The notes under the pieces: generated by a model
The model's database searches: none
What the model was told of the DNA's origin: nothing
The model's input: only the letters and a program-made list of their open reading frames with translations
Part shown: positions 1-13,541 of the stretch, in pieces
Position numbering within the stretch: position 1 is the stretch's first letter
How the letters are laid out: each line of letters begins with the position of its first letter
Translations under genes and position numbers: made by a program
DNA from: Chondrilla cf. caribensis
Lineage: Eukaryota > Porifera > Demospongiae > Chondrillida > Chondrillidae
Assembly: GCA_964020155.1 (NCBI GenBank)
Contig: OZ026564.1
Location: 1,741,792-1,805,791, forward strand
DNA length: 64,000 nucleotides
Reading direction: 5' to 3'

Positions 1-34
<34 letters not shown>

Positions 35-82
35 TGTTTGTGCGTGTATGTACTTGCGTGCATGTGTACATGTACATGAATG

Positions 83-151
<69 letters not shown>

Positions 152-203
152 TTGTGTTTGTGCGTGTATGTACTTGCGTGCATTTGTACATATACATGAA
201 TGC

Positions 204-284
<81 letters not shown>

Positions 285-392
285 TGTTTGTGCATGTGCG
301 TGTGTGTGTGTTGTGTGTTTGTGTTTGTGTTTGTGCATGCGTGCGTGCATGTGTGCATGCGTGTGTGTATGACATTATACTTGTATGTGTAG
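1..392. repeat. Long TG/CA microsatellite with a 120-bp internal duplication
   Basis: Nearly pure (TG)n with short islands. The island containing TTTGTGTTTGTGCG followed by ACATGAATG occurs at about 31-80 and again at about 151-200, so a 120-bp piece is tandemly duplicated. By comparison with the paralogue at 59,748-60,901, this tract is the intron before the last exon of the AF-like gene, whose final exon lies left of the window. On the gene's strand the tract reads (CA)n. The ORFs here (Cys-Val or His-Thr dipeptides) are artefacts of the repeat. Confidence 0.95.
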
Positions 393-545
393 ATCAGTGT
401 TTGTGCCTATATAATAGCATACATGTATGCATGTACTGCATATGTTGTATACGTACAGTGTACAGTATGTCTGCATGAATGCATTCAAGTTTTTGTTGGT
501 GTGGTGGATGTGTGTGAGAATTAATGGTGAGTGGTGCATTCTGAC

Positions 546-1109
546 CTATCAAACCATGAGCTTCTGAACGGGTTTTAAGTCCACGAGTGACTACAAATTT
601 GATCATCGGCTGTTCAAAGCTGTCACCAGTCTGATTCAATGTTGGATTGTGGCAACGAATCCACATCACCAAGTTTTGTTCAATACAATTGGGAGTACTC
701 ACCCTCACATAGTGCCGTCCAGCCATAACATTCACTCTAGTAATATTATTGTTAGTAGTGCCTGAGATGCTAACACCATCAATTTGTGTTTGGCACTGCC
801 CGTCCGAGGAAACATCTATCTGAATTCGGTGGCATCTATTACTACTGTCGCTGGTAACAATTCCAATTTGGCCAATAACATTACCAGCCCTCGGTCTCAC
901 AGCAGCAACGTAGTGAGCATTGACTGATGTACAGTCATCAGAAACAAGGTTGAAGTAGTGGTTTGGTCTCCCATGCACCTCGTAGCAGAGTGGAGTACCC
1001 TCTATGATGTTGGATGTGTTCATTGTTCTTAGTGGTACAGTGTAGAGTGGATCAGCAATGACACTGTCATTTACAAGCATAATTCCTATTCCTGTACAAA
1101 GCATATTTT
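546..1109 (-). CDS. C-terminal domain exon 30 of gene A (candidate Wreath domain)
   Basis: A 564-nt exon encodes 188 residues with no Calx-beta pattern: ENMLCTGIGIMLVNDSV, VHGRPNHYFNLVSDDC, HYVAAVRPRAGNVIGQIGIV, RIQIDVSSDGQCQTQIDG, GRHYVRVSTPNCIEQNLVMW, MIKFVVTRG. Cysteines and beta-strand-like runs suggest an extracellular globular domain. Sponge aggregation factors end in a domain called Wreath, which this may be. I could not align it, so this is inference. The donor reads GTCAGA, unusual but identical in the paralogue. The final exon lies beyond the TG tract at 1-392. Confidence 0.8.
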
Positions 1110-4100
1110 CTGCAAAAAGGTCCCATATAATGAAGTATTAACAGCTACACATGCATACATGTGCACTTCATGTGCATTATATGCATGATGCATGCATCTA
1201 GCTATAACAACATACGTACAAATGCATATGCACAACAGCTTACCAATTATATTCACACGGGTCATATTTGGAGAAATAGCCTTAACGCGAGACCTGTATT
1301 CATCAGGTATCACAATTTCCAGTTCAACATACTCCAGACCTTCATTTATTCTATCACAAATTGCTGTAAAATCAAAGAGAACTTCTGCTGCACTTTGTGG
1401 GATATCCACTAGCCGAGGGACACCTGTGAAGTCCAGTGACTCTGTAGGACAAACAAGTTCAAAACATTAAAACTTAGGAATTTTCTGGGTACACATGTAT
1501 ACATGCACCATTTTCCAGATTTATGCAGGTATTATCATTTATTGAAATCATTGTAGGTATGTTAAAAATCAGTACTTAAATGATTTTAACTAAGGACCAA
1601 TTAAATGATTTTTTCCACATCAGACGAAAAAAACATTATTATCATAATATTTCATACCTACATGAAAACAATGTATGTATATGCATGCAGTGTAGGTGAG
1701 GCTTACTGGTATAATTCACAATCTTTTTATATTATACACTCTGATGTATTGCATGTTTTTTTGGTGTAAGGAATACAAAATTGGGCCACTACAAGTACAA
1801 AATGGTGTAATTCTGCAGTTGAATTTAATTAACCAATAGGTTTTAGTGGTAATTGCACACGTGTGTGTGGTGGTACATGTAATTCATCAAATTCACCAAT
1901 AATAGAGGAATGTTTCCTTTGGTGGTTTTACAGTGCATATAATATAGTAGCACTATATATGAACAGCATCTATAAGACAGTCTCAGATTTTTACTACTGT
2001 TATAATAATATTATAGTAATTGGAAGTAATTTGTCATTCAATGATAAATTTTATACCATTGATCATACACACATTCATACCTTCAGCAGTGCCTCCTGGC
2101 TTCACTATAATTTCAACTTCAAAGTCCAAAGATCCATCCCCTTCGATGGTCAGGCTCAAAGGAATAGTTCTATCTTCTATCACTGCATATATTTCTTCAG
2201 TGAAGTACACTTGAACTGTAAAACGTGACCATAATATATTATAAGATTATAGTGGTGTTGTATTTAAGGAATCCCATATTCATTAATTTTAAGAATGGAT
2301 TGATATATATGTAGTAGTTATGTCCTTCCTAGGTGTGCTGCAGCGGATATATAGTGCCTGATTGAATTCCTCGGGCTTCGCCCGAGGAATTCAATTAGGC
2401 ACTATATCCGCTGCAGCACACCTAGGAAGGACATAACTAGCTTGTATCCTTTCAAACTGCTGCTGTGTATCGATTTGTTCTATGGATTCCGCCGAATGTG
2501 CCGATCTTTTTAGTTTTATAGATCAAATTACCGATTGGGATAATTTTCAACCAGGAGTTAAAAGCCCAGTTTTTGAAAGTTCTCGAGAACGAAATTCTCC
2601 CGGCACGTATATAGATACGAGGAACAGCCTCCACTTCCACGCTGCCAAAAGGACGATAAGGAGAACATATCTCCTGTAGAATGACGCTTTCCTAACATCT
2701 TAGTTGCTACTAACTATTTACAGAAACTCCTCTTAGACTTTAGTAAGACTACTGTTACAGTACTTTCAACTGTTGTGACGCTGTAACTATAAATTGCTTC
2801 GCTGTGATTATTTTCGGCGAACATATCTCCTGTAGAAGAACAACTAACGATTTAGAGAAACTTTACTAAGACTACTGTTGTGGCTCTGCCATTATTGTCG
2901 GCGGGTGCGATGGTATAGCTAAGTGACATTAATTAATTGATCGATTGCTATGGTAATTAAGTGACATCAATCAATCGATCAGCAAGTGTGCACATATCAG
3001 AGGAATCAGGGGTCGGGTCAATTACATCATACACTTTTGCCTTTGATACGCCTACGCAAAAGGATACAAATATATATATATATAAGCCTTTAAATGTTAT
3101 AATCTGTGTTGTTACCAATATTTCCAATAATAGAGTGCACAGGTACACATTGAAATACAAAGAATGGTATATACATGCACAATGAATTCATGAACTGCAT
3201 GTAACTATAATGATATGCTGCTGGTGAAATACTAGTCATGATTGGATGTAACAGTTGCACTTTCCTATAAGGTGTACATTGGTAATTCAGGCAGAGTGGG
3301 GATAAACATACATTTTGTATTTATCACCAGAGAAAATACCAGTTTCATTGAGCAACAAACATCATTCAAACATTGTGGAATGTCCCTGCATGTGGGAGCA
3401 TGTTTTGAAACAGGGACAGCTAGCTAATTCCTATATATATACTAAAATTCCATATTATATACAATGTCTCAATTCATAGTATTATGATTTAGTGGGTCAA
3501 TTACATCATACACTTAATTAAATGCATGTGTCTATGAGATGATCTTCAAACATACCATCATTATCAACAATTGGAATGACTGTTTCATCACAGAATTGCA
3601 CATTTCTAAACAGAGAATCTTCTCCGATGTCAAGTTCCAGTGAAAACTCCTCCCTGTCTTCCACACAATTGTCATCCACTATCTCCAAGTCAATATGTTT
3701 GTGTGTCTCAGAAGGTTGAAAGTTGACATTGTACTCTCTGTTAATATAGTCTTCGGGAGCTAATGGATTGCCAAAAGTAATGGAAACAGCAATATTTTAA
3801 CTGTCATAAATTAAATATAATATTATAATAATTATACATTTTCTGAGTGGAGGTAAGTTATGTATGTGTACATATATACATACTTTATATTCACAGGAAA
3901 AACATAATACTCTTAGACATGAATATAGTGTAAAGGGCTCCACACAGAATTGATATATCACAATTTAGGTATAGTACTTTTACACATACAGATACCTTTG
4001 AACATGCACAAATGCTGGACATCCTTTCAGAGGTGGTTGCATGTCTGGTATATTTAATTTTGATCACAGTGTATATCCTATAATATTTACTACCTCACTG

Positions 4101-4112
4101 CATTAATGCATT

Positions 4113-4168
<56 letters not shown>

Positions 4169-7100
4169 GTGTTGTGTGTGTGTGGTGTGTGTGTGTGTGT
4201 GTGTGGTGTGTGTGTGTGCGTGTGTGTGGGGGGGGGCTGGTGCTGACACCTCCACGTGGTGGTCCTGGTAACATCAACATTGATGGCTAAACGTCGGCAA
4301 TAGGACTTGTAGGGCTGATCACTCTGCAGATCCTTAAACAAACTGATCCCTAAAACCACGAAGGACAAACCATTATTATAGGGAAGAGGACTGAGAGGAC
4401 GCCCCCTGTCAAGAACAGATTCCATGACGTGGAGTAGGCAAAGCCAAGAGGACCCTACTTCACCGATGCAGTCTAATTGGTTCCTTTTTCCCACCAAAAT
4501 TCAGTTCTCGAATTGGGTGCTGGAATATTGGAACACTTGGAATTCCATCCAAGCAGAGCAGTAGACTTAGAGATGTTATACACACAATGGAGGAGAAAAA
4601 GATTGAGTTGTTAGCACTTTCAGAAGTCAGATGGCCTGGGCATTGAACAGTAGAGATAAATGGGAATCTGATTTTATATTCAGGATTACCAACACAACAA
4701 TCATCCAACCGCAGGAAGGGAGTAGCAGTAGTGTTGAGTGAGAATGCAGTCATGGCTTGGAAGGCAGTGGGGGCTGAGTTTGATCCCATATCAGAGAGAC
4801 TCATGAGAATTAGACTAAAAATGCACAGAGGATATGTATCTGTGATTGCTGCGTATGTGCCCACAAATGAAGGGGGGAATGACAGTTAAAGGTCCACTAA
4901 CGCGTTTTTTTTTTTATTTGACAAATGGATAGTACTCTATGAGACAATCCCAATGATACCCATTTTATGGGGATTCGGTCCTCGGTGGGGGAGTTATAAG
5001 CGCGCAAAGTCGCCAAAAAAAAACAATTATGCGAGGGCCTTTTGCGGTCTTCCGGTCGAAAAAAGTGAATCCATGCCGTGACGTCACTATGGGTACTTGG
5101 AAGATACTTTAGTATGGCGAGGAGAGAGAAAAAGCCGATTTCCAGGTTGCTATATCGTTCCAGTCGTCTTCATACAACAAAAAAGGATGCTCCGCTGATA
5201 CATATGCGGGTTCTATCGAAGATTCGGGGATCCTTGGGTTACAATCGTACCAGGAGGCGATCACAAACAAAATGACGACAATTCGATACACCATCTTAAC
5301 AATAGCGACTGGTGAGCCTCTTTTCAGCGTGGACTATCCCAGAGTACCCGTAGATTGCTCAAGTTGAATCACCCTACGTCCATAACGTTGCTGAGGAAGA
5401 GCTCGACTCCAACATTGGGAAACTGACACTCCAAAGCAAGATTACCAATATCGCTGAACTAGAGATGCAGGAGAAACTGTGGAAGCGGATCATGCCAGGT
5501 CTCTCTTCAGATCAACTGTCCTTTCTACTGGGAGCATGCTGCAACTGTCTTCCATCACCCATCAACCTTAGAAGGTGCCAGGAGAATCATTGTAGAAAGT
5601 AAATACACCCGCTGCAGCTCTCCCAATCCTACCACCAACCACATCCTCAGCTTATACCTTAAACTGAAGAAATATGAAACATCGTAGAAGATTTACAAGC
5701 CAATCACCTGACCTCAGAATCTTCTACTGTATATTAGAGATAGGCACCCTGGGTCACTATCTGAAGCCAGCCAAGGATGCAGTTTCCCATGCAAATCTCA
5801 GTCAGGAAGCCAAGCAGGCAAGAATATCTTGGAAAGAGCTGCCAGCACATACATTCCCTTTGCTCAGTACATGGCAGGATCGAATACAGTGTGTGACAAA
5901 GACAAGGACCGACAAGATCCTCTCAAGCTCAAGAACTCCCAATCAATTTTCATTTCTTTGTTTAACATTGTATATACATATATGCACATTGTATTTATCA
6001 GCCTTGCCAGGATTTCGTGTTCTTCTGAATCATCAATAAATCTAGGTCTTATGCACAAGCAAAGATATTAATTTTCTCTTTATTTTCACATTATTGTATG
6101 CATTCAATAATTGATAGTCCTCTTCATAATAAGATTGGTTTTTGTTCGTGCGTAGATGCATGTACAGTGGAATCTCTTTTAAAGGACACCATAGCAATTA
6201 CCTCCCTACTGTCCCTACAAAGGACACTTTCTTAGGCCCCAAAAATGAGCTTTCCTATAGTATTAATACATTTTCACCTCTAAAGAGCTGACAAACTCTT
6301 TACAGTGGACAAATTAGCTGGTCCCAATGTGTCCTTAATAAAAAAGTTCCACTGTACTTGTGGAAAATTGCATCTCGATGCCCACCATATGCAAAAGTGT
6401 TAGCCGGGGCATAGGAATCATATACCCAGGGTGGGCTTAACCCCCCTTGAATTGAAGTGAGGGGGCTCAGGTACAACCCCAAGCCATGCATATGTTGGGT
6501 GTCTTGCCAAAATCATCAATCGAAGCAAGTTTTCGATCGTGTCACGCCGTCTTACGTACTTAACGTGGGCACCATTAAAAGCCAAGTACCCATAGTGACG
6601 TCACACGAAAATGGCTGGCTTGCGAAAGCGATTTTCCGGAAGTGAGCGATTTTCTCCCAATCGAAGTATTTAGAATCGGTTTAAATGCCATTTTCGGTGG
6701 TTTTAGATGATTTTCTATCTTCCTAAGCTAACTTGTATAAACGCGTTAGTGGACCTTTAAGTTTTATGTGGATATGCAGGAGGCTCTCTGTGAGGTTTCT
6801 GAATGTGACATGGTGTTGATAATGAGAGACTTCAATGCAATGGTTGATGTGATGATAATACTTGGAAAGGAGTTATAGGCAGACATGGGCCAAATGAGGA
6901 GAATGAGAATGGAGAGTGTTTATTAGACTTTTGTGTACTCAACAACCTTGTAGTCACCAACACTCTTTTCAAGCATAGGTCATGTCACCAATATACCTGG
7001 TTCCACCCTGCCAAGGAAGGTGTGGTGGGTCACATTCTAGACTACATATTAGTAAACCACTGTTTCAGATCCAGTATTTTAGACACCAGAGTTTTCAGAA

Positions 7101-10100
7101 AAACATATTTACAATCTGACCACAGGCTAGTTGTGTCAACAGTGAGACTTAAATTGAAAGTGAAGAGGAGGCAAATACAGTTGAGACCAAAGCATGTAAC
7201 TAAGGAGAAATTACTGAAGAAAAATGAGTTGCTGGAGTATCAGCAAAAGCTCGCCACAGCTTTGTAGGAAGTAGAGGGAGAGGTGAATGTGGAATGTTTA
7301 TGGAAAGAGCTTAGGGTTGCAGTAGATAGTGCCCTATGCTCCCTACCATTAGTCTCTAACAATCAAGAGGCCGACTGGGTAACAGAGGAGATTCGTCAGC
7401 TATCACTGAAGAAACAGGAAACATGGATCAGGTGGAAGAAAAATGTAGACAAACATGAGGCACGGACTGAGTGCTACCAACTTAAAAAACTAACCAGGAG
7501 AGCAGTGGAAAAAGCCCAGAATGTATGGTGGGAGGATAGAGTAGAGGAGATAGAGGAGAAGTATGAAATTGCAGTAAGGAATGGTAGACATGGTTCACTG
7601 TTGAAAAATCTGAGACTTTTACAATCAAATCAACGTTCCAAGTCAAACTCAACTTTGAAGGCAGCCAATGGTCAGGACAGGATTGTGAAGATGGGGGATA
7701 AACTTGAAAGGTGGCATGAACACTTTGAAAACATTTTGAATATTCCAACAGAGGTTAAGGAGGTGTCACTGAGTAGGATACCACAGATTTGTCACTTTGG
7801 AAGAGATGAAGAATATATGGAAAGTGACAATTTAGTACACAATAATGCTCTGGCATGTGTTTCTAGTGAAGAAGAAATAAGGAAAGCCATAGGTCAACTG
7901 AAGAATAACAAGACTCTGGGTGAGGATGGAATTACAGCAGAAATGCTCAAACTTGGAGGAGAACCCATTGTAGAATGGCTCACACAGTTATCACAGAGTA
8001 TATGGCAGTCTGAGGAGATTCCTGTGGACTGGCAGAAACAACTCATCACCCCTCTGCATAAGAGAGGGTCATATGATGAATGTGACAACTTTAGAGGTAT
8101 TGCGTTGCTTAGTATTCCGGGTAAGGTGTTTTGTAAGGTGATTCAGTGTAGGTTGAAAGAAATAGCAAACCTGATGCTCAGGGAAAACCAGTGTGGTTTC
8201 CGGAAAGGTAGGGGTTGTGCGGACCAATTATTCTCACTGTGAATGTTGATGAAACGGGCTCGCGAGTACCATACACCACTCTTCTTATGCTTTGTTGATC
8301 TCAAGAAAGCATACGACTCAGTGAACTGTGATGCACTGTGGACAGTACTTGAGCAGAGATATCATTTGCCATCCAAGCTGATTTGTATTTTGAAGGCACT
8401 ACATTGGGAAACTCAAGGAGCTGTAAGAGCTTATGGAAAAGTGTTTGACATGTTCAGTATCAATAATGGAGTACGACAGGGAGATGTTTTTATACTGATC
8501 CCAGATTTGGAATATGCAGACGACATATGTTTGGTCAGTCACTCAGCAGATGAGCTGGAGGAGATGCTACTGGATATGGACAAGAGCTGTAACGAGATGG
8601 GTCTTACTATCAGTGCACAGAAGACAAAGATAATGGCAGTCACACAGGATCAGGAGAAAAAACCTGGGCAGGTTCATCTACAGCTAGTGGATGAACCTGT
8701 GGATATTGTGGAGTAATTTGAATACTTAGGTAGTATTGTTACAGCAAACTGTGAGTTGGATAGAGAAGTAAACGCACGAATAAGGAAAGCATCTAGCAAT
8801 TTCAGAAGCCTATGTAGGATCTTATGGTATCAGAAGAAGATCAAGATGGGAACAAAGCTAAGGATGTTTAAGGCCGCCATCTTGCCAACCTTGCTGTATG
8901 GTAGTGAAACTTGGGCCCCATTGTCCTAGCATTTAAAACGGCTGCAGAGTTTCGTAATGTGATGTTTAAGAATAATCCTAGGGGTATCAGTGAAGGAGAA
9001 GCGAAAACATACAGACATTAGAGCTAGAGCCAACATAGACACTGTTGAAACCATGGTGAGGAAAAGAAGATTAAGATAGCTGGGGCATGTTGCAAGAATG
9101 GACCCAGAGTGTATTCCAAGGCAATTGCTAGTATGTAAATTTGAAACAGGTCAACGTACAGTAGGTGGGCAAAAGATGCGGTGGGCAGATGCTGTCACCA
9201 AGGATTTGAAGAGATGCAAGGTAGACAAGGATTGGAGAGCAATAGCACAGGATCGTGATAAGTGAAATGCCATGGTTGAAAGCAGAGTGAATGATTTGAA
9301 TGCAGAAGCAGAAGAGCTAGAAAAGAGGAAGAAAGATGAACGGAAAGAAACAAGGGAGAAGTTGTGAAGTTGAACTATGTTAGCACAGATGGAATTAAAG
9401 TGCACTGAGCAGGGATGCGGTTTCTACGCCCAAAATAAGGCAGGCCTCGTCAATCATCAGAGGCAGAAGCATAGAGCTGTGTCTCGGAAAACATCGCCAT
9501 GCCCACATTGTGGAGAGCAAGGTCTTTATAACCATGTTTCTACCCTAAACACCACCTACGAATGTGGCCTGCACCACTCAGTGATCAGTGAAAGCAGAAA
9601 ATGGATGGATGGATGGATGGATGGTGTGTGTGCGTCTGTGCGTGTGTGCGTGCGTGCGTGCGTGTGTGTGTTTAATCAAACTCTGGTTACATGTGACTAA
9701 ATGTTAAACGTACCTACAGCTGTTCCATCCCTGGTTCTCACAGTCACCGAGTATTCACATTCAGCTGGTCTGTTTGCTATAACATAAACCTGACAAATTC
9801 CTATGTTCTCCAAACAACTGACACTGGTGACATTAATACAAACTTCAAGATCTGCGAACAGAGAACGCAGAATGTATCATTGTGGATTCTTTCTCATGCA
9901 TCATGTCTGTCTGTATAATGAGTACAAGCACTTCATGGACATGGTTAAAATTCTAATTCTTTTGCAGCTGCCCTTATTTGACAGTATAAAATCAAGGACA
10001 GCGAATCATCTATAGCTAGATAATCCATATCTTTGCTCTGTATCTGTCTTTTTATATACACTGTATATAGTATGTCCTGCACTGGTACTATAGAGTGTGA

Positions 10101-13100
10101 TAATGAATAATATATATACTGGAAGTCGAAATGAAAATAATATAACATATCCTAAAAACAGTCATTCACCCTCAGAAGAATCCCAGTACAGTTTGAACAG
10201 CCTCAGAACGCCCCAAGGTACATTCAGTTTTGTGTAATTAACATTCCAAAACACAAGCTTATCTCACCATCATCATCTTCAATTGTCACAAAGCAAATGT
10301 TTGGATCACCAATACGGACCTTTCCTGGGAGATTACTTCCTGTGATCATTACTTTGAAGAACTCATCACATTCAGCAATAGTATCATTATTGATGGCAAC
10401 AGATATCGTGTCTGATGTTTGACCAGCACTGAAGGACAGTGAATACCCTCTAGATCTAGAGGTGTAGTCACCTGGAGCTGTACATATATATATATATGTA
10501 GAGCATAGTTCACCTAAACACAGTACAGCTGGAATGAAGAGTACATTAACCCTCACCAACAGCTGATCCGTCCATGGTGTCAAGGAACAAAGTAAAGTTA
10601 AACTCATATTCACCAGAACACTCCACAGTGAGTTCAGCTACTCCTCCTTCAGTTACTGTAGCATTCTCTGGTGCTTTTCTGCAAGTAATGACTGAGGGAA
10701 GGCATTTTAATGGAGACTATTTCAGGTGAAGAGTTTGTATGTAGTGTGCTAGCTATAGTATCTTACATATGTAATTTAACACAAACTCACCATCATTGTC
10801 CTGAATGGTGACAAAGCAGGTGTCTGGGTCACCAATGACGACCTTGTCTGGTCTGTCACTTCCTGTGATCATGACTTTGAAGAACTCTTCCAATTCAGCA
10901 ATAGAATCGTCCGAAGTTTGAATGGATAACATGTCCGATGCATCACCAGCCCTGAAGGACAGTGAGTATCCTCCAGAGGTGAAGTCACCTGGAGCTGTAT
11001 GTAAAGAGCATAGTTCACCTAAACACAGTACAGCTGAAATGAGGAGCACATTAACACTCACCAACAGCTGATCCATTCATGGTATCAAGGAACAAAGTGA
11101 AGTTGAACTCATATTCACCAGAACACTCCACAGTGAGTCCAGCTACTCCTCCTTCAGTTACTGTAGCATTCTCTGGTGTTTTACTACAAGTAATAACTGA
11201 GAGAAAACACTTTTTAATGGATACCATTTCAGGTGAAGTGTTTGTATATAGTGTGCTAGTATCTTCCATACATACTTCAACACAAACTCACCATCATTGT
11301 CCTGAATGGTGACAAAGCAGGTGTCTGGGTCACCAATGACAACCTTGTCTGGTCTGTCACTTCCTGTGATCATGACTTTGAAGAACTCTTCCAATTCAGC
11401 AATAGTGTCGTCCAAAGTTTGAACAGATAACATGTCCGATGTTTGCCCAGCACTGAAGGACAGTGAGTATCTTCCAGAGGTGTAGTCACCTGGAGCTGTA
11501 CATAATATAGAGCATAGTTCACCTAAATACTGTACAGCTGGAATGAAAAGAACATTAACACTCACCAACAGCTGATCCGTCCATGGTATCAAGGAACAAA
11601 GTGAAGTTGAACTCATATTCACCAGAACACTCCACAGTGAGTCCAGCTACTCCTCCTTCAGTTAGTGTAGCATTCTCTGGTGCTTTACTACAAGTAATTG
11701 CTAACAGAAAGGACTAGTCTTACAACACTTCTCTATTATATGGCAACATAAATAATAACTTACTGTCTTCATCCTCTATGGTGCAGCTGGTCCTGACTGG
11801 TGTTCCCAACTGAACATTACACTTTCCAGCCATACTCTGTGGAGCCTCCAACTGTAGAGTAAAGATCTCATCCAACTCAGCAATGTTGTCACAGATAATG
11901 GTAATGTTAAATGGTACTCTAGTTTCTAACGGTGAAAACGTGACACTGAAGGACTGTCCTATGTAATCTCCACCTTCTGCATGAAAATAGAAAAATAAGA
12001 AAGGGATAACATGTTATAATTCAATTTGATTGGACAGTTTCAATTTTTTATAATGCGAAATGAAATCTTATATAATTATTATGTAGTCACATTGTAGGTG
12101 GCTTGCACATTCTATGCATGTTTACAAATTTGTATGTTACATGAAAGTCAGAAATTGTTATAAAAAGAAAATTTAGTTCATTTTTCCGACTATCCTATGC
12201 CTTCACACACATAATATAGATGATGTAATTATGAGGGTTTGTGAATGGATGTTGATTTGTAAAATTAATTCAAAAATTATGCAATAACATATGTACACAG
12301 TGCATGTCAATTGAATATAATAATAAAATTGCATGAATGCATTGAAGTATAAATTGATAATATTATTATTGACATTGTTTGTACATTTTATGTTGTCTGT
12401 CTCACCCTTTGCGGTTCTATCTGAAGCTGTAACGATTACAGTGTAATTCTCCTCACAGGTAGTGGTAGCTACCAGGGCCACTTCCAACATGGCATTACCA
12501 CCGAGAGGATCACACTCAGGAGTGATACACACCGTTGTCTCCAACATCACGAACAAGTCTGAAAGGGAGAATTTATAGTCAACAATTCATGGAATTACTG
12601 CTATGTATACTGGAGACATAGCCATATTCATACTCCTTAACAGTACATAAATTCATAATACATCACGGACTTCAATTGAGTCAATTATGTATGCTTTCCT
12701 GAAACCACAAGTATTATCTTGTGGTGGATGGAAGGTATAAAAGGAAATGCAGTCCACGCAAGAAGTGGGTATGCTACACTGATGAGTCCTAACAAGGACG
12801 AAACAGCTGTCTGTAGTTCCTACTGCCTGGATTGCTGACTGAATGGAGACTGGTCACCATGGCAACCAAAGTGGATGCAAGTCCCACTAACCACAAAAAG
12901 CCTTGTGGCTTGTGGTTAGTTGCCACGATGATTTACTCAAGATCAATTACGTACAGTATATATGTGGCTAAAATATGTCCAAACTAATCATTTTGAGTGA
13001 GCATAACCCCCATCTTGAACCATTTCATGTTCTGAACCAATAGCATGGTTTGTGCTTGTGAGTATGCAGCAAAATATCCACATCATTAGGCAGTTTGTAC

Positions 13101-13487
13101 ATGTAAAAGCAAAGGACAAAGGAAGCTGATCGTCAAATGTGCAAGTCAAAATTGAAACAGGAAAGATGGAGAGGGAAGGGTTCAGACTGAAAGAATATGA
13201 GAGCTGTGAGGAAGAGGCTGAAAATGTTGAACATTTCTTATTTTGATGCGGGACATAAGGAGAGAGTGTTTGGGAGAGAAAATTAATGAGAGGTCTTCAT
13301 AGCTTGAATTCTAGTAGAAAACTGTATACAAAAGATTGTCACTTTTTGGGATCACAGAGAGATTAGATGAAGTGTATATAGAAATTCTTATTGTGTATCC
13401 ATTTTCAGGGTACTGCTGCTTCGTGTATAAGTATATGGGGTAGAGTGCTATATGGGGATTGTACCATACGAAAGCACAATAATGATA

Positions 13488-13541
<54 letters not shown>

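Larger units (their letters stand above)
4230..9622 (+). mobile_element. Broken APE-type non-LTR retrotransposon (LINE) in an intron
   Basis: Plus-strand remains in order: endonuclease N-part 4,500-4,885 (WNIGTLG, LALSEVRWPGH), interrupted by a DNA element at 4,886-6,760. Endonuclease C-part 6,761-7,140 (MRDFNAMV, YTWFHP, DYILVN, SDHRLVV). RT 7,283-8,716. Connection region 8,720-9,370 (EYLGSIV, LLYGSETW, LGHVARMD). Cys/His finger 9,398-9,500. The tail is (ATGG)n at 9,601-9,622. Many stops, for example TGA 8,240-8,242, and an internal RT deletion make it dead. It lies antisense to gene A. Clade not assigned. Confidence 0.85.

Noticed and set aside
4..392. Open frames of Cys-Val or His-Thr repeats over TG tracts (also 39.8, 60.1 and 63.6 kb)
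   Set aside because: They exist in every frame because TG repeats contain no stops. Only the gene B intron is mentioned, because it joins two real exons in frame.
3242..3430. Conserved segment between exons 27 and 28 in both paralogues (partner 62,680-62,870), looking like an exon
   Set aside because: Modules already alternate N-half and C-half without it, copy A has a stop in the only promising frame, and no donor was found. It is probably conserved simply because the paralogues are close.
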